Shown here in pieces: positions 1-5,809 of a stretch of DNA of 7,157 nucleotides (position 1 is its first letter; every line of letters begins with the position of its first letter). The stretch covers positions 1 to 7,157 of the forward strand of contig CAYNIY010000070.1 of the NCBI GenBank assembly GCA_964397525.1, given 5' to 3'. Below the pieces are notes generated by a model that saw nothing but the letters and a program-made list of their open reading frames with translations, was not told where the DNA came from and searched no databases. A program made the position numbers and the translations under genes. The DNA comes from Syntrophopropionicum sp964397525. Lineage in GTDB: Bacteria; Bacillota; Desulfotomaculia; Desulfotomaculales; Pelotomaculaceae.

Positions 1-33
1 TGTGTCCACTTACCTGCTTGGCAACATCAGCGA

Positions 34-96
34 TGTCATCCTGATCGCAAGCGAAGGATCTCAAACCAAGATTCTTCACTAGCGTTCAGAATGACA
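34..96. repeat. Long imperfect inverted repeat (REP/MITE-like)
   Basis: Two 28-bp arms, 34-61 and 69-96, are inverted copies with five mismatches, separated by a 7-base loop. The ends are TGTCAT and ATGACA. The arm read on the minus strand resembles the TGTCATTCTGAGCG...GAAGAATCT intergenic repeat that I recall from many bacterial genomes; that resemblance is from memory, while the pairing is seen directly. It lies about 100 bases beyond the stop of the efflux gene. No transposase or clear target-site duplication is visible, so it may be a passive dispersed repeat or a structured mRNA end. Confidence 0.7.
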
Positions 97-138
97 CCGA
101 GAAAACGTATATATGATGCTGCGTCGGTCCTTCTGTAG

Positions 139-156
139 GGTCGGCTTTAGCCGACC
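139..156. repeat. Perfect GC-rich hairpin
   Basis: GGTCGGCT and AGCCGACC form a perfect 8-bp inverted repeat separated by two bases; in RNA the loop would open to about four bases. It lies 36 bases downstream of the exporter stop codon on the minus strand. No U-run follows in either direction, so it is a poor intrinsic terminator. It may still stabilise the 3' end of the efflux mRNA or be part of a dispersed repeat. Confidence 0.55.
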
Positions 157-160
157 AGGG

Positions 161-185
161 AAGCAAAAAGAACGTCCCTTTGCTT
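161..185. repeat. Short inverted repeat next to exporter stop
   Basis: AAGCAAA (161-167) and TTTGCTT (179-185) are perfect inverted 7-mers around an 11-base loop. On the minus strand the loop region reads GGGACGTTCTT, which resembles sequences seen in REP elements near RAYT transposases (from memory, not checked). With the hairpin at 139-156 and the long repeat at 34-96, it makes positions 1-191 a repeat-rich non-coding stretch with no supported gene. Confidence 0.4.
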
Positions 186-191
186 TCTGGG

Positions 192-1856
192 TTAAGCCTC
201 CGCCGATCCCGGCATTCCGGAGCTGCCCGGCTTCGCTCCGGGAGGTCCGCCCCCGCCTGGCGCGCCTCCCGGCGGCCCCCCGGGGGGAGCCAGGTGGGCA
301 TAACGCTGGTATTGCAGCACCCGCTGTTTTTCAACCCGCTTCTTGCCCAGGAGGAAAACGAAAGGGATGGCAATGACGATAATCACCGTACTGACAACGA
401 AAGCGTCTGCCAAACCCCGGATAAGGGCCTCCCTAAGCACCAAACCGTTCAGTATACCGGCCGCGCCCTGCGGGCTGTAGCCTGCTTGTGCAAGCAGTCC
501 CTGCAGCTGCTGCATGACACCGGCTGCCGGTGAGGTCCAGCTTACCGAGTCAGCAATTACGGCAGCGTGGTATTCCTGCCGGTGCAGCATCACATAGGTG
601 AGGTAGGCAATACCGAAAGAAGCGGAGATCTGCCTGACCAGGTTCCCCATAGCCGAAGCCCTGCCGATTAGGAAGTGGGGGATGGTGTTCATACCAGCTG
701 TCGTCAGCGGCATCATGCACAGCCCCAGCCCGAGCGCTCTTATGATCAGGGTCATCTGCAGCTCACTGTAACTGATGTCATAGGTGATAGTGTGCAGCTG
801 AAAGGTTGTAATTGCGGTCACCGTCAACCCGACCAGACACAGGGGCAGGGCGCCGATCTCGTCAAAGAGTTTACCGCTGATGGGCATCATAATGCCCGAG
901 GCAAAAGCCGCCGGCATCATCAGCAGGCCGGTCTGCAGCGGGGTTAAGCCCTGCACGTTCTGGACAAAGAGTGGAATCAGGAAAATGACGGAAAACAAGC
1001 CGATGGTGGCAATGCTGACGCATACCAGGCTGGCAGCAAAGGTGATGTTTTTCAGCAGGCGGATATCCAGCATGGGCTGGTCGGTGATCAGCTCCCAGAT
1101 CACAAAGAGGGCCAGGGTAAAGCCGGAGAAGATAAAAAGATTGACGATGTAGAGTGAAGTCCAGCCCTTGTCCTGCCCTTCGCTGAGAGCCAGCAGCAGG
1201 GCGAAGCAGCCGGCCGCACACAATATGATGCCAGGAAAATCTGCCTTCAGGCCTGATTTGACCGGAGTTTCTTCGAGGATGGCCATGGACAGAAAAACGG
1301 CTGCAATACCAATAGGAATGTTTATGGTAAAAATCCACTGCCAGCTGAAATTGTCGACCAGGTAGCCGCCCAGGGTCGGCCCGATGGAAGGGGCTACCAT
1401 GGCGGTAACACCCCAGATGCCTAGGGCCATGCCGATCTTTTCCCTTGGTACGATATGGTAGATCATGGCCATGCTCACCGGCATCATCATGCCGCCGCCG
1501 ACGGCCTGGATCACCCTGGCTGCTACCAGGGAGTTATTGCTCCAGGCCAGGCTGCACAGTGCTGAGCCTGCAGTGAAGGCAGCCAGTGATAAAACGTAAA
1601 TTTTTTTACCGCCGTAACGGTCGCTGAGGTAACCGGTGATCGGAATCACCACACCGGTGGTCAGCATGTAACCGGTCAGTACCCACTGGATCTGGTCAGC
1701 GGTAGAACCGAAGATGGCCATCATTCTCGGCAGGGCAACGTTGACGATACTGCCGTCCAGGATGGCCATGAAAGCTCCTATGATCAGGGTCAGCAGGGCT
1801 GCCATGGGGATCTTTCCCCCTGCTGCCGGCGGGCTGGTATTGTTTGGCTTCTGCAC
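192..1856 (-). CDS. DHA2-family MFS multidrug exporter (EmrB/QacA type)
   Basis: A 554-residue, 14-TM proton-driven drug exporter of the inner membrane. Visible DHA2 signatures: the TM1 motif LDGSIVNVALPRM (33-45, with Asp34), motif A GYLSDRYGGKK (75-85), the Arg114 motif B region ARVIQAVGGG, and motif C around GPTLGGYL (159-166). The start is GTG with AGGGGGAG six bases upstream, 12 bases after the stop of the short EmrA-like adaptor, so the two are surely co-transcribed and probably form an EmrAB-like pair. Oddly, the last 30 or so residues (about 523-550), after TM14 and the basic stretch GKKRVEK, are a Gly/Pro-rich low-complexity tail encoded by very GC-rich DNA. Family membership is very secure; the substrate cannot be told from sequence. 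Confidence 0.95.
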   Translation of the reverse strand: MQKPNNTSPPAAGGKIPMAALLTLIIGAFMAILDGSIVNVALPRMMAIFGSTADQIQWVLTGYMLTTGVVIPITGYLSDRYGGKKIYVLSLAAFTAGSALCSLAWSNNSLVAARVIQAVGGGMMMPVSMAMIYHIVPREKIGMALGIWGVTAMVAPSIGPTLGGYLVDNFSWQWIFTINIPIGIAAVFLSMAILEETPVKSGLKADFPGIILCAAGCFALLLALSEGQDKGWTSLYIVNLFIFSGFTLALFVIWELITDQPMLDIRLLKNITFAASLVCVSIATIGLFSVIFLIPLFVQNVQGLTPLQTGLLMMPAAFASGIMMPISGKLFDEIGALPLCLVGLTVTAITTFQLHTITYDISYSELQMTLIIRALGLGLCMMPLTTAGMNTIPHFLIGRASAMGNLVRQISASFGIAYLTYVMLHRQEYHAAVIADSVSWTSPAAGVMQQLQGLLAQAGYSPQGAAGILNGLVLREALIRGLADAFVVSTVIIVIAIPFVFLLGKKRVEKQRVLQYQRYAHLAPPGGPPGGAPGGGGPPGAKPGSSGMPGSAEA

Positions 1857-1868
1857 AGCCAGCTCCCC

Positions 1869-2525
1869 CTATTTTATATATATACGGACAGCGGCGTTCA
1901 TACCGGGCAGCAGGCGCTGCCCCTGGTAGCTCTTGATGCTGATTTTAACCGGGACCCGCTGTATAACCTTGGTGAAGTTACCGCTCGTGTTTTGCGAGGG
2001 CAGCAGTGAAAATGTCGAGACGGTGGCGTCTCCGATGGAGTGCACCTGCCCGCTGAAATCCACTCCGGGGATGCTGTCAATGGTAAAATCCACATTCTGT
2101 CCCTGCTTCACCCTGTTAAGTTCGGTTTCCTCGATATTTGCTGTAATATAAAGGCTTTTCAGGTCGGCCACCATGGCTATTGGGGAACCCGGCGTGCCGA
2201 TCTCGCCGACATTACCGATCTTTTTAATCACTGTACCGGTGATCGGAGATTTAACCACGGCCAGATCCAGATTCAGACCAGACGTTAATTGATAATCGAC
2301 CTGGCGGGCGATAATCGCCCCCTGCTTAACGTCATCCCCTTCCGCCACGTTCATTTCGGAAATCCGTCCGGAGATCTGCGGGCTCACCTTGACGATCGTC
2401 CCGTCCACCCTGGCATCTTCAGTATCCACGTAATGGCTGCTGTTATACCAGTAGACAGAGGTCACCGCAGCCATTATGATGACCATCAGGCCAAATACCA
2501 GGAAGAGTATTTTTTTATTTTTCAT
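1869..2525 (-). CDS. Short EmrA/HlyD-type membrane fusion adaptor, no coiled-coil hairpin
   Basis: A 218-residue adaptor with an N-terminal membrane anchor (about 5-26) and no cleavage site that I can see. The motif YVDTEDARVDGTIVKVSPQ (32-50) opens the first half of the lipoyl (biotinyl-like) domain. The second half, VKSPITGTVIKKIG, starts at about 91. The beta-barrel carries the EmrA signature FSLLPSQNTSGNFTKVIQR (172-190). E. coli EmrA is close to 390 residues; here the two lipoyl halves are joined by only about 15 residues (76-90), so the alpha-helical hairpin is absent. The ATG has GGGGAG seven bases upstream. It sits 28 bases after the lipoprotein adaptor and 12 bases before the exporter. 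It probably couples the DHA2 pump to an external partner. I recall similar short forms from Negativicutes, so this is likely a natural variant rather than a deletion. Confidence 0.9.
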   Translation of the reverse strand: MKNKKILFLVFGLMVIIMAAVTSVYWYNSSHYVDTEDARVDGTIVKVSPQISGRISEMNVAEGDDVKQGAIIARQVDYQLTSGLNLDLAVVKSPITGTVIKKIGNVGEIGTPGSPIAMVADLKSLYITANIEETELNRVKQGQNVDFTIDSIPGVDFSGQVHSIGDATVSTFSLLPSQNTSGNFTKVIQRVPVKISIKSYQGQRLLPGMNAAVRIYIK

Positions 2526-2553
2526 GGTTTATCTCCCCATCACAGGCGCCGGA

Positions 2554-3747
2554 TCAATCCTGCACGCTTAATTTCATGCCGTCCTGCAAAGAATCTGTGC
2601 CTGTTACTGCCACAGCCTCGCTTTCCGTAAGGCCGGAGTTGATGATCACATGGCTGCCGTCCGTCTGCCCGGCGGTGACGCTGCGCCTGGTTACAACGCC
2701 TTCATTTACCACCCACACAAAGCTGCCGCTTTCATCCTGCAACAGTGCTTCCGCCGGAATGATAATGCCTTCCTCATCACCGGCGCTCAGAACAACTTCT
2801 GCCAGCATGCCTGGTTTAAGATTGTGCAGGGGATTTGCAACCTGTATTTTAACCGGGTAGGCTTTGGATACGATACTGGCCGCCTGGGCTACATTGGTGA
2901 CAGTCCCGGTAAACGGTTCTTCCTGCACTGACTTCACCCTGACCTCTAATTCCTGCCCGGCCTGGATCCTGTTTACCTGCCCTTCGCTTACATCTGCCTG
3001 GACTACGACAGTATCCAGGTTAGCCAGGGAAATTACCGGCACGGTTGGGCTGACCATCTCGCCCGGGTTGACGCTCCTCGCTGTAATCACCCCACTAAAG
3101 GGCGCTTTGACCATCGTATTCTCAAATTCAGCCTGGGCCTTCTTCAGCTGGGCCTCGTACTGTCTGATTGTTTCGGGAACAGTAGCGTCCAGCAGAATGT
3201 CCAAGGCTTTTTGTGCGCTCTCATGGGACGCTTTGGCCTGCAGGTACTGCCTTTCCGCCTGCTCAAGCTGCTGGCTGGAAACAGCGCCGGTGCCGTAAAG
3301 CTGCTGGTACCTCCGGTAATCCGCCTCAGTGGTTTTCAGCAGCGCCCCGGAATTAGCCAGGTTGAATTCTGCCATGTTTACCTGGGCGGGCAAATCTGAA
3401 TTCCTGGCTCTTTCCAGCTGGGCTGCGTTCAGCTCCACCAGAGCCTCGAGGTCAGTCGCGTCAAGACTGAGCAGCAGGTCTCCCGCTGCCACGTCTGAAC
3501 CAATGTCCACATAAACGGCCGCTACCTTCCCCGCCGTTCTGGGTACCACGTCAGCAGCATGCAGCGCTTCAAGCTTGCCGCTGAGCACTGTTCCGCCGTC
3601 CAGCACTCCGAACCGGGCTGTCGCTATGAATACAGCATTATACCCGCTGCCGCTTTTTTTGCTGCCATTGTCTGCACCGCAGCCGGCCAGCAAGGCTGCT
3701 GCCGCCAACAGCAGGCCGGCAGCAGTGATGATTAGCAATTTTTTCAA
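2554..3747 (-). CDS. Lipoprotein efflux adaptor (RND/HlyD membrane fusion protein)
   Basis: A 397-residue periplasmic-adaptor protein. Residues 1-23 form a lipoprotein signal with lipobox LAGC, lipidated Cys23. Domain order follows the AcrA/MacA type: first lipoyl half (about 66-96, PRTAGKVAAVYVDIGSDV), coiled-coil hairpin (about 100-210, rich in Ala, Gln, Glu and Leu), second lipoyl half (VKAPFSGVITARSVNPGE, 213-230), beta-barrel (about 243-320) and a membrane-proximal domain to the end. The start is TTG with GGGGAG nine bases upstream. It follows marR by 83 bases and precedes the hairpin-less adaptor by 28, so it belongs to the same operon. Adaptors of this type usually serve RND or MacB pumps, but only an MFS exporter is present here. 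It may supply the hairpin that its neighbour lacks (inference). Confidence 0.92.
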   Translation of the reverse strand: MKKLLIITAAGLLLAAAALLAGCGADNGSKKSGSGYNAVFIATARFGVLDGGTVLSGKLEALHAADVVPRTAGKVAAVYVDIGSDVAAGDLLLSLDATDLEALVELNAAQLERARNSDLPAQVNMAEFNLANSGALLKTTEADYRRYQQLYGTGAVSSQQLEQAERQYLQAKASHESAQKALDILLDATVPETIRQYEAQLKKAQAEFENTMVKAPFSGVITARSVNPGEMVSPTVPVISLANLDTVVVQADVSEGQVNRIQAGQELEVRVKSVQEEPFTGTVTNVAQAASIVSKAYPVKIQVANPLHNLKPGMLAEVVLSAGDEEGIIIPAEALLQDESGSFVWVVNEGVVTRRSVTAGQTDGSHVIINSGLTESEAVAVTGTDSLQDGMKLSVQD

Positions 3748-3830
3748 GCCCGGTTTCTCCCCTTTAAACTGTTTCTTTCAAAACAAATGCATAAACCGGA
3801 TATCACTATGTTATTGCAATGAACTGCAGC

Positions 3831-4283
3831 CTATCTGTGTTTTTCTTCCGCTTTCATCGTTGCCAGCACTTTTTCATATATTTCCAGCAGTTTTTGCAGG
3901 TCAGCTTCCGTCAGCACGCCAAAATACTTTACTGCTACCTGCCTCCTGCTCTCGATACATTTCCCCAGTATCTCCCTGCCCTGATCGGTGGCTTCCAGCC
4001 AAACCAGCCGCCTGTCCTGCTCATCGCGGCCCCTGACAACCAACCCGGCCAGGACCAGCCTGTCGACCAGAGCAGTAATGGCGCTTAAGGATACCGATAG
4101 TTTTTCCGCCACTTCTGAAACCGTCATCCTGCCCTTGGAGTTAATCTTCTGCAGAACAAAAAACTGACTGCCGGTAATGCCGGCAGTCATGTGCGCGTCC
4201 AACTCGACGTGCATCCGCCGGCCTATTTCCATCAGGACACCTTCCAGACGGGTAAAGAATTCTTTTTTGTTTGGCTGTTCCAC
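3831..4283 (-). CDS. MarR-family winged-helix regulator
   Basis: A dimeric DNA-binding repressor of the MarR type, 150 residues from the preferred GTG start. The winged helix-turn-helix is clear: MTVSEVAEKLSVSLSAITAL, then the recognition helix region VDRLVLAGLV, and the wing with the hallmark DRR motif in RGRDEQDRRLVWLEATDQG. Helices at both ends form the dimer interface. An ATG seven codons upstream (4304-4302) gives 157 residues but has no ribosome binding site; the GTG at 4283-4281 has AGGAGG six bases away and is preferred. It is the first gene behind a consensus promoter whose spacer holds a palindrome, and it heads the adaptor-adaptor-exporter operon. It therefore most likely represses its own operon and is released by a small toxic ligand. 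The ligand is unknown. Confidence 0.93.
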   Translation of the reverse strand: MEQPNKKEFFTRLEGVLMEIGRRMHVELDAHMTAGITGSQFFVLQKINSKGRMTVSEVAEKLSVSLSAITALVDRLVLAGLVVRGRDEQDRRLVWLEATDQGREILGKCIESRRQVAVKYFGVLTEADLQKLLEIYEKVLATMKAEEKHR

Positions 4284-4289
4284 TTTCTT

Positions 4290-4295
4290 CCTCCT
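4290..4295 (-). promoter_or_regulatory. Ribosome binding site that decides the marR start
   Basis: AGGAGG on the minus strand lies six bases before a GTG codon at 4283-4281. The upstream ATG at 4304-4302 is preceded only by an A/T-rich stretch without purine-rich complementarity to 16S rRNA. The site lies inside the longer reading frame, so it favours the shorter 150-residue protein. Confidence 0.6.
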
Positions 4296-4334
4296 GCCAG
4301 ACATTATTATGTCATTGAATGGTTCACACGATTA

Positions 4335-4363
4335 AGTATATGTGCACAAATTAAGGTTGTCAA
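4335..4363 (-). promoter_or_regulatory. Sigma-A type promoter of the marR-efflux operon
   Basis: On the minus strand the -35 hexamer TTGACA (4363-4358) is a perfect consensus match. The spacer is exactly 17 bp, and the -10 hexamer TATACT (4340-4335) matches five of six positions. Transcription would start near 4328, leaving a leader of about 45 bases to the preferred GTG. This is a strong housekeeping promoter, expected for an operon held down by a repressor. Confidence 0.85.
4341..4348. promoter_or_regulatory. Candidate MarR operator (TGTGCACA palindrome)
   Basis: A perfect 8-bp palindrome, TGTGCACA, abuts the -10 hexamer inside the promoter spacer. A dimeric repressor bound there would block RNA polymerase. 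MarR proteins typically bind imperfect palindromes of 15-20 bp overlapping the -35 to -10 region, so the position fits. The flanks add only weak symmetry, so the full operator is not defined. Confidence 0.45.
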
Positions 4364-4380
4364 GAATTGTCTCTTTTTGA

Positions 4381-4408
4381 GAAAAGCGGCTGCCCACTGG
4401 ATGCCGCC
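4381..4408 (-). terminator. Likely intrinsic terminator of the acylation cassette
   Basis: On the minus strand GCGGC (4407-4403) pairs with GCCGC (4390-4386). An inner TCC/GGG pairing around an AGT loop extends the stem with small bulges, and TTTTCTC follows. It lies about 30 bases after the microprotein stop and just before the marR promoter, which is the right place to separate the two transcription units. The bulges and short U-run make it a moderate-strength candidate. Confidence 0.5.
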
Positions 4409-4439
4409 GGCCTGAATATGGCCTGAAAAAACCGGGTTT

Positions 4440-4556
4440 TTAAAAGTCGGTATAGATAAATTTTGATTCCTGGCCGGTGCTGAAAAGCACGATCAGGATC
4501 ACGATTACAATCAGGATAAATGCTTTCAAAATATTTGTAATAACAACCCTGCTCAA
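4440..4556 (-). CDS. DltX-like membrane microprotein with C-terminal FIYTDF
   Basis: A 38-residue protein that starts at TTG (4556-4554). It has a short basic N-terminus (SR, K11), one hydrophobic helix (about 9-25, rich in Ile/Val/Leu), a polar linker STGQESK and the last six residues FIYTDF. These fit the FxYxxF C-terminal motif of DltX (FIYNEF-like), whose Tyr is reported to carry the acyl group between DltB and DltD. DltX proteins are usually near 50 residues, so this is a short version. The start is supported by GGTGGTGA seven bases upstream. It lies 35 bases after the MBOAT gene and should be co-transcribed with it and the SGNH gene. It probably inserts beside the MBOAT and presents Tyr35 on the outer face as the acyl acceptor or shuttle. 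Family assignment is by motif, topology and context, not by alignment. Confidence 0.75.
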   Translation of the reverse strand: MSRVVITNILKAFILIVIVILIVLFSTGQESKFIYTDF

Positions 4557-4563
4557 TGAAAAT

Positions 4564-4571
4564 TCACCACC
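4564..4571 (-). promoter_or_regulatory. Ribosome binding site of the microprotein gene
   Basis: GGTGGTGA on the minus strand matches the ideal GGAGGTGA at seven of eight positions and ends seven bases before the TTG codon. No ATG exists in this frame, and a TAA stop at 4580-4578 closes the frame upstream. This site is therefore the main evidence that the short frame is translated from TTG. Confidence 0.65.
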
Positions 4572-4591
4572 ATGATCTTAGATTCCAGGAA

Positions 4592-5809
4592 TTAAAAAAG
4601 CGCGCCCAGGAATACAAACGACTTGTCCAAATCAGTGGCAAAAAAAACCCAGCCAATGCAGACAAAATGGAATGTAAGCGCTATTGATAACGTCTTTGTC
4701 AGCGGCACCGGCAGCCTCTCGACAAGATCTATGAAGGCGGTGCCCTTCTTCCTGTAAATTCTGTAAAAACTCAAGCCGATACCGTGATAGAGTCCCCAGA
4801 ATGCAAAGTTCCAGGCGGCGCCGTGCCAAAGGCCGCACAGGGCCATGGCGATCAGAAGGTTCCTGACCGCGAAGAGCAGCGTCCCCCTGTTGCCGCCCAA
4901 CGGGATATACAGGTAATCCTTGATCCAGCTGCTCAGGGACATGTGCCAGTTGTTCCAGAAGGCAGCTATATTCTGCTGGTGGTAAGGCCAGTTAAAGTTT
5001 TCCGGCACCTGGATGCCCAATAGTTTGGCGCTGCCGATGGCAATGTCGGAGTAGCCGGAGAAATCAAAATATATTTTGATGGCGAAAGCATATACTGCCA
5101 CCCAATAGTCAGCACCGGATGCAGACAGCGGGTTTGCCAGCGGCCCGGTAAAATGCACCATGCTGTCGGCGATGATCACTTTTTTGCCCAGCCCGGTGAG
5201 AATGCGGAACAGTCCTTCACTCAGGTATTCCGTTTTAAAGGCAGCAGGGCTGCGCAGCTGCTCCAGGAAAGGCTGAAACCGCTTGATCGGACCGGCTACC
5301 AGGGTGGGGAAAAAGAGCCCGAAAGCGGCATATTCAGTCAGGCTGGCCCTGGGAGCGGCCCCTTTGTAGATCTCGGCCAGGTAGTGGACGAATTCAAAAA
5401 CAAAAAAAGACAGGCCCAGCGGAATGACAATGTCCGGCAGCTGGTAAGGATTACCCCGCCGCAGCAAAAGCACCAAGCCATCAAAAGTGGCTGCCAGCAG
5501 CCCGAGGTATTTATAGTAGGCCAGGACACCCACACAGATCGCCACAGCCAGGATAAATACGTTTTTCGCGTTGAAAAAACCTTTTACAGCAGTCTCCGGC
5601 GCCTGCAGCCTGGTGATGGCAGCGCCTAAGCCGTAAGTAACCAGGATCAGCGCAGCGATCATAATGGTGTGCACGGGCAGGTAATAGGTGTAGAAGACCA
5701 GTCCTGCCGACAGGAGGGCGATGGTGCGCCCTTTCGGCGGGACAACCGTCCAGTACAGCAGAAAAAAAGAGGCCAGAAAAACGCCATATACCCAAGTGTT
5801 GAAAATCAT
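4592..5809 (-). CDS. MBOAT-family O-acyltransferase (AlgI/DltB-like), short C-terminus
   Basis: A 405-residue polytopic membrane acyltransferase that takes an acyl group from a cytoplasmic donor and passes it across the membrane for polymer modification. Signatures: FFPTLVAGPIKRF (166-178), YFDFSGYSDIAIGSAKLLGI (247-266), PENFNWPY (269-276), FWNNWHMSLSSWIKDYLYIPLGGNR (284-308, conserved His289) and GLWHGAAWNFAFWGLYHG (326-343, catalytic His329). The core reads closer to AlgI, the AGPIKRF region closer to DltB. AlgI-type proteins usually run about 60 residues longer, with extra helices and sometimes a terminal FIYFQF-like motif; this one stops soon after WVFFATDLDKSF. A separate downstream microprotein appears to supply that end. 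Its ATG overlaps the SGNH stop as ATGA, implying translational coupling. Confidence 0.93.
   Translation of the reverse strand: MIFNTWVYGVFLASFFLLYWTVVPPKGRTIALLSAGLVFYTYYLPVHTIMIAALILVTYGLGAAITRLQAPETAVKGFFNAKNVFILAVAICVGVLAYYKYLGLLAATFDGLVLLLRRGNPYQLPDIVIPLGLSFFVFEFVHYLAEIYKGAAPRASLTEYAAFGLFFPTLVAGPIKRFQPFLEQLRSPAAFKTEYLSEGLFRILTGLGKKVIIADSMVHFTGPLANPLSASGADYWVAVYAFAIKIYFDFSGYSDIAIGSAKLLGIQVPENFNWPYHQQNIAAFWNNWHMSLSSWIKDYLYIPLGGNRGTLLFAVRNLLIAMALCGLWHGAAWNFAFWGLYHGIGLSFYRIYRKKGTAFIDLVERLPVPLTKTLSIALTFHFVCIGWVFFATDLDKSFVFLGALF

Noticed and set aside
139..156. Rho-independent terminator for the efflux operon
   Set aside because: The stem is perfect but the loop is very tight and no U-run follows it on the minus strand.
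113..533. Plus-strand open frames of 87 and 117 codons over the exporter 3' end
   Set aside because: They lie opposite the GC-rich Gly/Pro tail and the last helices of a secure minus-strand gene, have no ribosome binding site, and their translations are Arg/Pro-rich without any recognisable domain.
3813..3820. ATTGCAAT palindrome in the marR-adaptor gap as a second operator or internal promoter
   Set aside because: It is a perfect 8-bp palindrome, but no -35/-10 pair surrounds it: TTGCAA has only a poor -10 match 17 bp on. An A/T-rich palindrome of this size is not rare.
3575..4036. Plus-strand 153-codon open frame spanning the marR/adaptor gap
   Set aside because: It is antisense to two well-supported genes and the 83-base gap between them. 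Its product has no recognisable family and no convincing start signal.
4440..4592. MBOAT truncated by a frameshift, with the FIYTDF piece being its lost end
   Set aside because: The microprotein frame has a TAA at 4580-4578 and the third frame closes with a TGA before the TTG, so no single indel joins them. The short frame also has its own well-placed ribosome binding site.
5153..5629. Plus-strand 158-codon open frame
   Set aside because: It is fully antisense to the MBOAT gene, whose motifs are unmistakable; the Gln/Gly/Arg-rich translation looks like a shadow frame.
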